Notes under the pieces: generated by a model
What the model was told of the DNA's origin: nothing
What the model saw: only the letters and a program-made list of their open reading frames with translations
Database searches by the model: none
Program-made: the position numbers and the translations under genes
Source of the DNA: Populus alba
Taxonomy: Eukaryota; Streptophyta; Magnoliopsida; Malpighiales; Salicaceae
NCBI RefSeq assembly: GCF_005239225.2
Contig: NC_133301.1
Span: forward strand, 12,524,318 to 12,588,317
Length of the DNA: 64,000 bases
Reading direction: 5' to 3'
Shown here: in pieces, positions 47,120 through 60,400 of the stretch
Layout of the letters: every line of letters begins with the position of its first letter
Numbering within the stretch: position 1 is the stretch's first letter

Positions 47120-47600
47120 ACCACATCTTTAGCTGTCGTCTAGATAGCTTTGGACCCACCAGGTTGAATGGGTAACATAGCGACAACTTACTTTCATGCT
47201 GGTTAATTTTAAAATCAAGATAGGTAAGACGTTAGGCCGAGATATTTCTAGGTTAACTCACTGGGTCAGATTTAATAACAATGCCAAATAGTTCTCTCTC
47301 TTTTTTTCCATCTTCTATTTTTTAAATCAATATTTTTTTTTGATTTCATCATTCAATATTAAATTGAGCTTCTTAATTGAGTCCAGGACTAGAATTTAAT
47401 TGGTTGTGAATTTGAAAGATTAACCCAAATTTAGAAGATTCATCCGGGTTCATTTTCTTTCTTTCTTTCTTTGAGCTTGTGTATTCTCAACTCCATCTTT
47501 CAATATTTGATTTAATTGGAGATTAAACTGTATTATTTTTTTACTTGTTTTCTATAAGATTTTTATACTAATTTTGAAAATGGCTCTGGCTCGATATTTT
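47120..47600. repeat. Copy of the dispersed AT-rich repeat family
   Basis: Contains GGTTAACTCACTGGGTCAG, TTTCATCATTCAATATTAAA, TTGAGCTTCTTAATTGAG and AGATTAACCC phrases shared with copies elsewhere in the window. Boundaries approximate. Confidence 0.45.
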
Positions 47601-50097
47601 AAATGTATTTCATCTTGTATGCATCAAATTTTTTACTTTCTAGTGAAGCATATTTCACATTTAAATAGATTGTTGATGATCAAATGGTGAAACTGATGAG
47701 ATAACATGTTTAGTTGATCTTAATGTACGTACTGGACCCGTTTATTCTAGGCTCAAAGAGGTAAAACTAAGATTTTGTTTCCACAACATTCATAGGCCAT
47801 AGAAGAATTCTGCTTTTATGATTTTAGGCTCATTATGACCAGTAGAAATTTTGTATTAATTGAGCAATAAGCAACTGAATTGCTATCACGGCGAGGATCG
47901 TTTTGTGAAGTATTATGCCAAAAGGTAACCTAAAATTGCATTTACGTACATTAAACCTCAAAATATCAATCCTATATATGTTATTAAGTCTTAAATTAAG
48001 ATAATTAATTTGCAACTTGATGAAGATCTTTAAGGTTAATATTTAAGTGAGTGTGTCGTTAAGTCAAAAGTTAAATTTTTCAAGCAAGGCTACTACTGTT
48101 TTGAAACCAAATCTCAAAGAATCGCCTGTTTATCACTAAATTAAAGGGCAGAAATATATTTTAAAATTAATACTGCACAAGATTCTTTGGAACACAGGAT
48201 AAGTGGATAACCTCCCCGATAAAGAACTGATTTTTGAAGAAAAGATATTTTGCCTGTACTCAAGGAGTTTTGGCGAATATTGGGCAGCTAGCATATACAG
48301 TAAAAAGGAATAGGTGAACTAACACCGCTGTAAAAAAAATTCTAAGTGAAATAATCTGTAGTATTAAACCATAATAATTAATTGATATTACGTTTTATAA
48401 CAGCCATTTGAATTCAATTTCAATAGTTATTTTATAAAAATCCAACAACAAAATTCGTTTGCATTTAAATCTAACAAAAAAATATTTTTATTATATTTAT
48501 TATTTAGTTTGTTAATCTTATATTTCATTTAGTTAATGATTTTAAAGAGTAAAAGATTCTCTAATTTTTTAAAAATTTGGGCAATTTTTTTCTTATTCAA
48601 GAACTATACCCAATTTTAGGACTTCATCAATTAAAAAAAAGAAAAGGTTCAATTTGTCTTTATATTGATTCATCACATATTGGAGCACCAACTTTGTTAT
48701 AATACTATATTAGATTTGTATATATATATCAAAATAAAAAAAAGTTCTCTAACACTAGTGATGATCTTGTTAAAAGGTTAAATGTTAAATTTGTTATTTA
48801 TTCCATGTGGGATTTCTACCCAACAATTTCTTGGAAATCATGGCGGAGCCCTTCTACAATTCTCGAATAAACTATCCAATATGTGGAAACATGTTAGCTC
48901 AGTTTTACACAATTTCACATGTGTTAAATTAATTAGATATTCATGGTGTTTAGGAATATGGTCGACATTGTGTTTTATAAAAATATAAAAATTAATTTTT
49001 TATATTTCTAGATTGATTTGATACGTAGATATTAAAAATAAATTTTTAAAAAAATAATAAATAAAAAATACTTTAAATCAAAATTATTATCATATTCTTA
49101 AACATTTTAGAGCATTATTTTTTTTTAAATAATTTTTATTTAAAATTAATTGTTTTATATTTCTAGATCAATTTAGTATGGAGATGTTAAAAATAATTTT
49201 TTTAAAAAATAATAAATAATATTATTTTAATATATTTTTTAATAAAAAAAAAATTAATTGTAATTAATTATTATTATACTATCAAACACTCGCTATTATC
49301 CTCATGGACCGTAACCTACTAGAAAGAATAAAATAAAGGAATGCTGAATCGGAGAGCACATTGTCGTTGAGAGAGAGGATGAGAGATATGATGATATTAC
49401 ACAATCAATTAATAAATGGAAGGAGTGTGCTTGCCACACGAAGGCCACCATTCTCTCCTTATTTTATTAATGAAAAGCTGCTCTTCACCGGGGTGGGTGC
49501 GTCTCTGTCGTTCCACCTTTCAACGTTCCACTCAAGCACGGCTCTGAGCTTTCAGTCGGTGGCTTCTGCAAATAAAGTATCCATTTGAGCTTATAACAGA
49601 AGAAGTGAGAGACGACACGCTTCTCTCAAAATCATAATATATTCGAGGCTATTATTTTAAATTGAATTATTGGAGAGTTGAATAAATTAAGCATTGACTA
49701 TAAGACAATGTATGATCAACAACTGTATGTTGTTTTTCGAGCAACAATGTATTTTTTTGGAAAATAATTGTGAATATTTTACACTAAATTCTCTATACTA
49801 TTTATTGACATCACGTTATTACGCTGTCAATGAATTATTTACCTGTTGCGGTGGGAGGGAAGATAGCTTCTATAAGGCGATGGATCAACATCATCGTTGC
49901 CTCTGATGGCATGCGTTAGTATAGAAGAAGGGAAGACGATTGACTTGGTTTGCTGATGCATGTTTTACACCACTTGAGCAGGATATTGCCTTCGTATTAG
50001 CAAAAATTCTACAAGTCATGAACAGTTTTTCACAAACTTTATTTTTCAAATAGTTATATATTTTTTTTGTATTATCATTTACTTTTTTTAAGATAAT

Positions 50098-50150
50098 GAT
50101 ATTATTAGATCAACCAAGATTATTGAACTTATTCAAATCAATAACCCTAG

Positions 50151-50208
<58 letters not shown>

Positions 50209-50275
50209 CGTTGGTTTTTTTTATATAATAGATCAACCAAAATTAGTGAACTTATTCAAATTAATAACCTCTCTA
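50098..50275. repeat. AT microsatellite flanked by about 45-bp direct repeats
   Basis: TAGATCAACCAAGATTATTG... at 50105 and TAGATCAACCAAAATTAGTG... at 50229 are near copies that continue through CTTATTCAAAT and AATAACC. Between them lies an uninterrupted AT run at about 50154-50205. Confidence 0.85.
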
Positions 50276-51401
50276 ATTTTTGTTGTTTTTAAAAAAATAT
50301 TATCATTGTCAGAATATCCTTTTTATGTTAGAAACAACTATAACTCACCTCCAACACTACGCGAGCCACCTATCTAGCCTTCTGTCTAAATCCGATTGGA
50401 AATTGTGCTATTCCATGGAACACACGCCTTCAATGGTTTTCGACGGTGAGATTTCATTTTGCCAAGGGAACTAATTTATTGCTCGTCTCAAAGAGTTAAG
50501 CTTAAGCAGGTCTTCCCAATGCTTTCTGCATGGCTATTGCCTATTGGTTCATCCAGTGAAAGGAAACGTATGGGCCATTGGAATCGTGGCATGGCAAAAT
50601 ACATGGACATGGAAAATATATGTTTAATGTTTCACGTCACTTGGAAACCAGACCAACCGATATAACACGGGAATGCATACATTAGGAAGTGAGGATTACT
50701 ATATTTCATCCATTTATCTTGTGTTTATTAACCTACTTCAGTTTATGAATTATGTAAGAGTCTTGAATCTAACAATTTCTCTTATCTATGACCTGATTAT
50801 GAGTTTATGTTAACTTTCTAGGAATTGACTGAACTTTCGGAGGCTTGATCGACATGAAAGCACAGGGAATCTAAAATTGAATGAAGCTGAGCTTACTTTC
50901 GCGCAATTGACTTCCCTGAATTACTGATGTTGAAGAAACTACAATTTTAAAACCATGGATGAAACAAGTAATACAGAGACACGTCAACAGAATCACCATG
51001 TAATTGACCAAGAAAACACCCAAAGTTGATATAGAAAAACATGCCGAGGTACTGAAAAACAAATGTCAAAATCCGTCCCCTCTTGACCTTTGAACCTCTT
51101 CTCCTTCCATGGCCTGTAAAACCAAGTTTCTTTACCATTGCCTCTTGCCTTCTCTGGTTTCGGATTCTGAGATGTACAGATTGTGGGTTGATTTCACGAT
51201 TAAAAGTATATTTTATATAGAAATTGAGAGGACGCTGATGGACTAGTTGACTTAGCTTGATCACTGCTACGAGGACAATGCGGGAGACGCTAGCTCAACC
51301 GCCTAGAAAGAGCATATATTGTTCTAGCCCTTGTGAGCAAAGTTAATATCAGAATAACAATCAGTTGACAGGATTTCAAACGAGTGGTCATCCGAGACAA
51401 A

Positions 51402-54400
51402 TCAATCTGCATCATCTGCAGTAAAATCAGGTTCTGGGGGTTTCTGTAGTTTCACTAATTCCCTGGCAGTCTTGGCATTCCGATTCCGATGAACGCCACG
51501 GAGAGCATTTGCTGCAAACCTGGTTGCCAAAAAGGTAGCCCCAATACTATATGAACCTCCCCCACTCATATTGCTACGGTTACCATCTGCCTCTGCTTCA
51601 TCCTCTTCTTCCTTCCGACGAAGCTCCAGACTCTTCCTCTTGGAATAACGTCGCCATGCAGCTTGAATAAAGCACGCAGCCCAAGTCCTCCACTGCTGCG
51701 AATAAAATCGGAAGGTGTGCTGAACTTGTCTGCTATGAAGGCGCCTGAACTGACTGGCTACAAATTTCAACTCTTCAGCTATGAGTGCAAAGGCCTCAAC
51801 CTCTCTTAGTGCCTTCACTGTCCGAGTAGAAGAGGGAAGGTTGACACCGGATTTGGGATCCAGTGCCCAGGTCAAAAGCTCCTCTCCACAAAAATCTCCT
51901 TCCTTGAGTAAACTGTGGTTGAAGAAACCACTTCTCCCACCATCTGTAGTCACACTCTCCAGGCGACCACGTATGATAAAAAGCATTTCATCAACTGGAT
52001 CTCCTTCTCGAACTATGTATGTGCTCTCTGTAAATAGACATGGTTTCAGCCGCTCGCAAATGGCATCAAGCAACCTCTCATCCATGTTATCAAATAAAGG
52101 AACCTACAAGTGCCTCGAATCAGTGAACAACAATTAACAAAAACAGATGCTAGAACCTCATATACTTAAAACATGCAACGCAACAGAGTGGGAGCAGGGA
52201 ATGGACAAGAATGGAATAATTCTTTCCTGCAGACCATGAACAAAAGTTCCTACAACCCGTTACATGTTGAAGTATAAATTAACCAAAGGTTCTTAAATTA
52301 TCCAATCAAATTCTCAAGGTCTGGGTTCTAAACTCACTTTAACTCTCATCTCTTAACCAACTGAATCCTAATGCACACTTCCCAAGGCTCAAAAACATCA
52401 TGGTAGCAGGAGATTCTTGTTCCTTTGTTTGCAGAATGATATTTGTCCATGCAAATGGCCATAAAAGAAAGGCAAATTGTTCTTAAGGAACAATTTTCTC
52501 CAGAACACTGACTTGGTTCCCCCAAATGAACCTTTGATGGCATTTCCTTAACATATCAAGAACCATAGGAGATAGTTTTATATCTGGAAATTTATAGAAA
52601 CATGCTTGAGCAAACAATACAACTTAACAGAGCCAGTTCCCATATTTTTTTATAACTTCATACTTTTACATGCAGGAAGATGTGACTAAGCATTGAAATA
52701 GATAATATTGTGTATTTTAGGAACCAAGAAAATATAAAAGGGCATTCTGTCCTGCATACACATGGCACAAAAATTTGGGAACTCTGTCAACAGAACTGAA
52801 CATAGTTTTGTGCTACATATTAGTATTGAAGTTTTAAGTTGCTGATGCCTTTTGAACAGAAAACACCCAACAGTATTTATTACTTGTACTTTACAAGAAT
52901 GCATGAAATTTGTTGTGGTGCACCAGTTGATATAAACCCCCAAACTGTCTCCTGCTAGCACAAAACTTAGATACAAAAACAAGGGAGCGATAAGGATTAA
53001 GTGAACTTACCCTCCTCACCAAAGCCAAACAAAGATGCCGTTTGATATCTCTCCTAAGATCCTTTGGAAGGCTCTGTACCAAATTCTCTTCATCCACCCC
53101 ACGTGTTTCCAACCATTTGTACTGGTCATAGCGTCTTACCCGTTCCCTAAGTTCTTGAGGAAGTAGGCGATGGTGCATCCACTGTTCTGAGTCACGCCTT
53201 TTGACTCTCATTTCTTCTAACCGAATAGTGAGTGACTGAAGATAGGTCTGTCCCAATAGCAGAAAACAACAATTTCAGTATCATCAGTTCATATCATACT
53301 TACATATTACATATCTATTTAACAAGCAAGTGATACAGTGATTTTTTATTCTTAAGGCAGCAGAAGCAGGAATCAATAGCAGAAACCAGCAATTTCAGTA
53401 TCATCAGATCATACTTCCATATTACATATCTATTTACCAAGCAGGCAATTAATTACAGTGATTTTTTAATCTTAAGGCAGCAGAAGCAGGAATCAATTAG
53501 CTGTAAATTAATTTGAATCTACTAAAAATTGGATAGGAATACATTAGCATGCAAAATTAGGACATGTTTTCCCTCATAGACTTTGGTAAACATGAGTAAG
53601 AATATGTGTATCTACCTATAAGGAAGTTCAATAACCTACCATATGATTCAGATATCTGTATATATTTTCCCAGTGCAAGTCATCAAATAGATTCTGAAAT
53701 ATTTAATTTATCAAATAGAATAGGAGTGGTGAGATTTAAACTCGTGACTGAGTAGCCAGCAAGGTTCTAATATCATGTCAAAGAATCATCTCAACCCAAA
53801 AGATTAAGATTTTAGGTGAAGTTTCAAGATAAAATTTATATTATAATCTAACATTTTAAAGGCATGCACTAGATTACAAAAGAAAAATAAGGAAAAAATA
53901 AATGGTAAAAAAAAGAAGAAGAAGGTATGTGTCACTCTTGAACTTATTTTATTCCTTAATTCATTTACTATATTGTATACACCATTCTTGAAATAACACC
54001 ATTATGCAACTAGCTTGCTGTACTTCTACATGTCTCAGCTACACTCTTTATATAATAATAGGTAGAGCAGGAAAAGAGATCATAAATATGATGGCTTCAC
54101 AATCACATACATCAAAGGAAAAAAATTTGGTTTCCTTTGTCACTCTGATGAATTCTCACAATTGTCAGTTATTTCTTTTTCCCTTGTCTAGCCTCCATGT
54201 TATGATTTTATAAATTCAATAGCTACAGCCCTAAATGAAAGAATATCCTACTAATTAAGCAGCTATATCAAAAATTAAAAATAAAATAAAATAAAAAATA
54301 AAGAATACCACAAATTGGTTCTACTTACCTGCATGTTGCCAATCAGAAGAGCAAAGAGAATGAGTCCAAAAATGGCTAGTGCTATGGAGAATATAACCTC

Positions 54401-57400
54401 TCCAGGATAGGTGCTGGTTTGAAGCCCTTGGCCAAGTGTACTATGATGAAATTAATGAAAAGCAGTGTTAGTGTCTACATAATAGTGATGGTCCAACACT
54501 CGCAATGAAAACTATTTGAAAGAGCAACATATATTTATGAACTAATTGCTAAATTCTTCATTATTCTTGGCACAATCATGTTTATTGCATTATTTCATTG
54601 ATGGCTAAGATTTTTAGGTTTTGAGTAGTATGTGAAGAGTCCAAGATGCGGTTTGGTAAAACAGATATAATTTTTAATTCGAGCATTGGATAGAGCTGAA
54701 ATTTGATAGAAGATTCTAAAGGCCCTATTTTATATTGAGTAAAATTTCATGATTATCAGAGATGAGGAATGTCTTCAAATAAGGCTAAGAAGTTATTGTG
54801 TAGGATTGTTTTTATTTACCTTGTTATATTTGAATTCTTTTTCTATTTAATTAGTATTTTACTATCTAGAAATCCTAATGTTAGATGGAGTCTATTACTT
54901 AAGTAAGTTTTAATTAGAAATCATTTTCTATAAGAGATTTTAGATCTAGAACTAATATAAATAGGGGTATCTAATTTATTTTCAGAAGATTCAAACTATT
55001 CAGATTTTTAATAAAATATCATAGATTTTCTCTACTACTCTACAATGTTGTCAAAGGTGAAAGGTGCCAAGACTATATATATTTCCAATTAAGATTTAGA
55101 TCATTAGAAAATAATATAAAAATATAAAATACCATAACATTCACATAAAGTTATATTTTTCACCCTTAAAACAAAATTAAGTAATTTAAAATAGTAAGTA
55201 GCCAAATAGATTAATAAGAAAAATTAAATATCATCATCATTATTCATTAATCTTCAAAAACATCTCCATCCATGCTTTCCTCTCCTTCACTTGAATCCTC
55301 CATATCCCCCATTTCATGATTATAATCAAAATCCTTTCCCTCAAACTATTGCACTTGTTTAGGAAAACTTAAAGTATTCGTCGTACAAATGTGTTGTTCT
55401 TTGAATCCCACTGTTAAAAAAAGAATGTGTGGTTGGTGTTTCTCTTCTAAGCGTCATTCATTGTCTGTTTGTTTCCCACTTTAATGATTTTTTTATTTTT
55501 TTTTACCGTAATCTTTGTTTTTTACAAAAATAGCCCTAAGTTGTTTCGTGTAGTAAATTTAAAAAATAGACAAAGAGGTCAAAACACAAATCATTTAAAA
55601 AAAATTCCAACAAAAAAGGATGAACTTCAAGCAGGCCTTGCACCCACTCACAAGGCGGCGCCTCATTAAAATCCAACACCTAAGGCTAATGAAGGCATTA
55701 GGGCCTCGCCTAGGTGACCGCCTCTTGACAACACAAAGTGTAGCCCTAGAGCTTGAAAACCCTACCTTTTATCCACGCTATATGTCGTTGTGTCAATTGT
55801 TATCGAAGCAGGTTGGCCTCTTTGATGAACGGAGACGATATCAACCTATTTTGCAATGCAGAAGTGGAGGCAAAGCAGAAATTACATTATTGGTAACAAA
55901 GGTTTGATCGTTTGGAGCAAACCATAGCAGGTCTAGCTTGGCTAATATAAGACGCAAACAATGATTGTGAAGAGGAGAGGAACTTGTTGGGAGACTTATC
56001 TCGAGACAAGTTTAACCCCAGACCTATTTCTAAATTTGATGAGATTTCTTTCTATGATGGAAAGTTCTTTAAGAAAAGATTTATTAATTGATTGACAAAG
56101 TTGAGAGCTTACTTTTGTTTCTGCAAAATTTCTTGTTATCAAAAAGTATGGCTTGTCAATACATAAACTTTCTTGTCTAGAGAATGGTGATGTGATGTTT
56201 TAGAATATAGAACCCATACTGGTAAGCCTTTAACTTCATCATAGAAAGATTTGAGACAATCATTAATTGTGGAGCTTATACAAGATGGTTATGAAGAGAT
56301 TTTATATTGGATAGATAAGCAAAGAGATTGTTATTATTTGCCTTTTGTTCAACTTTCTTATATAGCAATAAGAAAAATATGGAGATATTGTCCCTTCTAA
56401 GAAGACAGGTTCAACATCACCTTAGTGATAACAACAACATTGTGGCAAATACTTCTCCACTTGTTCATGTTTCATCTACTAATAGTGAAGAAGAAATCAA
56501 AGAAGTTCCTAAATTAGTATCATGTAGTGATTCTCAGGGTCTTGAAACACAAACAAAAGCCAAAACAAGTTGTTGGAATTGCTCAAGAGGCTGCAGCTGA
56601 CATAAAAAAGGACTTAAATATAGATGTGTCGTTCAAACCAAGCTTAAATATTATGAAATTAACAAATCAGTTGATGGTCAAGACATTGTTGTAAAGGATG
56701 ACCAAACACATCAACTAAAGTTACCATCATCTAGACAATTTTATGCAAGGTTGATATTTTTGGTCTTGAGAAGCTTTGCCTATATTCAAAAATTCTACAT
56801 GAATATATCTTTGCTAAAATTGGATTTATGAAATTTGAAACAAGCTATCTCATGTATCAATTGGTGACAATGTTATATTTGAAATATGTATTTATTTGGG
56901 GTGGTCGAGTTCAATTTTTGGCGGTTAACTTAGGCTAAGTTTTTTAGAAGTAGAGAGGACAAATGTGGAAAGTTTCTTTGTTATTCTTAGCATAATCATA
57001 TTTATTGCATTATTTCATTAATGGTTAAGATTTTTAGATTTTGAGAAGAGTCTAAAACATAGTTTGGTAAAACAAGCATAACTTTTAATATGACTGTTAA
57101 ATCAAGCTAAAATTTTGACAAAAGATTCTAAAAGCCCTATTTCATATTAGATAAATTTCATGATGATCAGAAACCAGGAAGAAATAAAGCTCGGAAGTTA
57201 CTGTGCGAGATTGTCTTTATTTACCTTGTTGTATTTGTATTCTTTTTTCTATTTAAATTAAAACTTTTAATTTAGTTAGTATTTTACTATTTAGGAATCC
57301 TAATGCTAGATGGATTCTATTATTTAGGTAAGTTTTAATTATGAATCATTTCCTATAAAGGATTTTTGGCTGAAACTAATATAAATAGACATGTCTAGTT

Positions 57401-60400
57401 TATTTGAGAAGATTCAAACTACCCAAACTTTTAATAAAATTTCAGAGATTTTTTCTATTCTTCTACAGTTTTTAGGGCAGTAGCCTTAAAACTTGAGAAC
57501 TCTACCTTATTCACGTTGCATCAGACCCCTACAGCAAGGAGCAAGGTACTGTTTCAATGCACATAGGACAAAATTGTGGGCATGTTGAGCATGTAAGGAG
57601 TTTTGTTTTGCATAAAGAAGGAAAACCATATTTTGTTTGAATTTTTTAATTTTAATTATTATTCAAGGAAACATCCAAAATATGGTTATCAACTGGGTGA
57701 TAAAGAGATCTGAAAGTGTAATTCCCATGATCCAGCATGGACTGTGCACGATTTGAACTCATTAAACAATATGATTCTGGATACAATCTAGTTTCATTTA
57801 AGTTGACAATCAAGAATCAGAGTGGGATCTTGGATAAGAGGTTTTTAGCATTTCTACGTCAAGATTTTGGCTTACAAAAAAAAAAAACAAATAAATAAAA
57901 TAAAAGCTCGACAGAGAAGCACAACAGGAAAATCAAGCTAACACAAACAACCAAATGAAAGAACTAAATTCTAGTTCAAAAACTTATTTCAACCCTATTT
58001 AAGGCTAACATGAACAAGCAACAACCTTGTGTTCCATAGAATGGTTAGTGAGTGATGAAGGATGAGGCAAGATAGTGCATATATTGAGGTGCGTGCCTAA
58101 CTAATTTACTTTATGAAACAGGATTTAGGAAGTTGTTAATTCAAATGAGTGGGTGAGATTTGATAGAGTAAAGACCAGAAATAGCATTGAGTAGAATGAA
58201 AGGCCAGATCTGGTAAAGAACACATATAGCATGAAGCAGTAAAGAGCAAGGAAGAATATAAGCTTGAAAATTCAACAACCCTGCTTCGAAAACGCAAACC
58301 AATATGACTTTACAATCACTCAATTTCGTAGTCAGGATCCATTGGTAAATGAACCAATAAGCAGACAATGACATGATAACATCCCCCTAAAAGATATTCC
58401 ATGTTCAAAAGTCCTCCAAAACCCAGATACCAACATAACAACCTAAAAAACATGAGCTGGTATTATTTTACGACACACCCACTTGTGCCAAACAAAAAAT
58501 ACTTGCTGCTACGTGTATATTAATGGAACAAGGCAAAGGGATTATAATGGATTTACAAAGGGATGCGGGAAAGTGATATTTGCAAAAAGACATCTATAGA
58601 GCTATATAAACTCAGAAAAGCTCGGCCATACCCATCCCAGACAAAATGTCAGAGTAGTGATCAATTAATTAATTTTACATTTTGTGAAGTACGTTCTTTC
58701 ATTTTATCATAAATTTCCAAATGCATAATGACCCTACACTCACAAAACTTTTCCTGAGTACATTTCCAAATTTGATTAATTCACACACTGTCCTCTAGGA
58801 CAACTTTCTATTGATTCCAGGATTTTGCTCCTTATTTAGTGTTTGACTCTTTGGAATTGGGGTTTTGGGCTGAGTATACAGGCACACAAACAATAAATTA
58901 TGTTGTAGCCATTTAATACATGAAAATTTGAGTTAAAGAATTTCCTTCTTGTGAAGTTTAAGAAACCTAGTTTCTTAAGGAGTCAAAGATCTCCTTATGG
59001 ATTTCAAGTCCCAGCCTACTTAAATATAGGAAGCCTAATAGAATATAGGTTTTCTATAACTCTCACTAATTCCCTGTTCTTAGAAGTCTTCCTTAAATCA
59101 TATGCTATAAAAAATGTCATGCCATACTGAAGTTCCACATAAATGGAAAACATATACACAGTATGCTGATACAGAAGAATTAAGTTACCTCAAATTCTGA
59201 AGCCCCCACCATAAACAGTAACAGTACTTGGAAACGAACTTCTTAGATGAAACAATGCCAGAAGACAAAGCATTTGAGTAGATTCCATAATCAAATTGGT
59301 TGCTATCATCTGCTGAACAATTTGAATTAAGAATGGAGCTGTCCCAGTCACTATAATCTTCCATACCCTGATTGCCACAGTACAAGAAATCTTTTTTGCA
59401 TTTTACAGCAGCAGTACAATTCTTCTGCCAGCATGCATCATTTCGTTCTACTGCTAACAAGTACCAGAATGAACCAACTATCTGGAAAAAAAAAACTCAA
59501 AAAATAGAAACAAGTGACAATCTTTGCATCAATATTTTGAAGGATTAGTGTTTGACTGCAATTATGAAAACATAAGAAATCAGATTTATTTTTTATATGA
59601 TTGCATATCATAAACAAACAAAGAATTCTTATTCAGATTATAACTTCTAAGATTGGAATTGAATGAACAAACAATCAAGACAGTATGAGATATTATTCTA
59701 TCCAATAGCATGAGAAGGATAATATTTTTTCCAGGTCCAACTACTAAAAAAAAAGGTCTAAGACGAGAACGATGGCATTCTGATGCTAAAAGAGAAATAA
59801 GGATTATGCTGGTTAATGTGAAGCTTCTAAGTGATGCATACTTATACCTATACTCATGCTACAGAACAACAATGCCAATATAACAACATACATGCTAAAA
59901 CTGAGAGTTCCAATGAACAGAAAATAGAAACTGCCAAACGAGAAGGCTATTGAACCAAACAGAACTTACATGACTAGCAAGCATGTACAATAGCAAATAA
60001 TATGCAGCTCCAGCCCAGGCTGTTTCAGCAAAGACACCTGCTGTCCTTTTTAGTTCTGAAGTTAAGGGAAAGATTCGAAAGAATCTAGGAATATATTGAA
60101 GCAGGATGATGTAAAGCAAGGCCTGTTTTGTAGCCAAGACATCTGAACCTTTTGACCTCAGAAGAAACCTCCAAACCACAATCTGCACACAAGGAAAAAT
60201 AATCAAAAAGACTAAGAGCTGTTTGCATGCTGCAAAGTACTTGTTAGCTTGCAACTACGATATGATGAATTCAGCAGACTAAAATTGCAATCCTCTTCCG
60301 TTATTAGTTACAATAGTTCTCAAAGTAACAACACAAAAGCATTCTTATAAAAATGAACACCAAAGGAACACCATAATTTATAAAGTCCTTGTGATATGGG

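Larger units (their letters stand above)
46782..51401. other. Gene-poor region between the VTL and CNGC genes
   Basis: No gene is supported. It includes a dispersed-repeat copy near 47,120-47,600, an AT microsatellite flanked by direct repeats at 50,098-50,275, and a less AT-rich stretch at 50,340-50,670 that looks gene-like but gives only short broken frames. A minus frame at 50947-51264 probably lies in or beyond the CNGC 3' UTR and has no recognisable domain. Confidence 0.5.

Noticed and set aside
48782..48988. 68-aa frame in the VTL-CNGC interval
   Set aside because: Isolated, no recognisable domain, AT-rich repeat context.
51781..52137. 118-aa plus-strand frame
   Set aside because: Antisense shadow of CNGC exon 7, which carries the cyclic nucleotide-binding domain.
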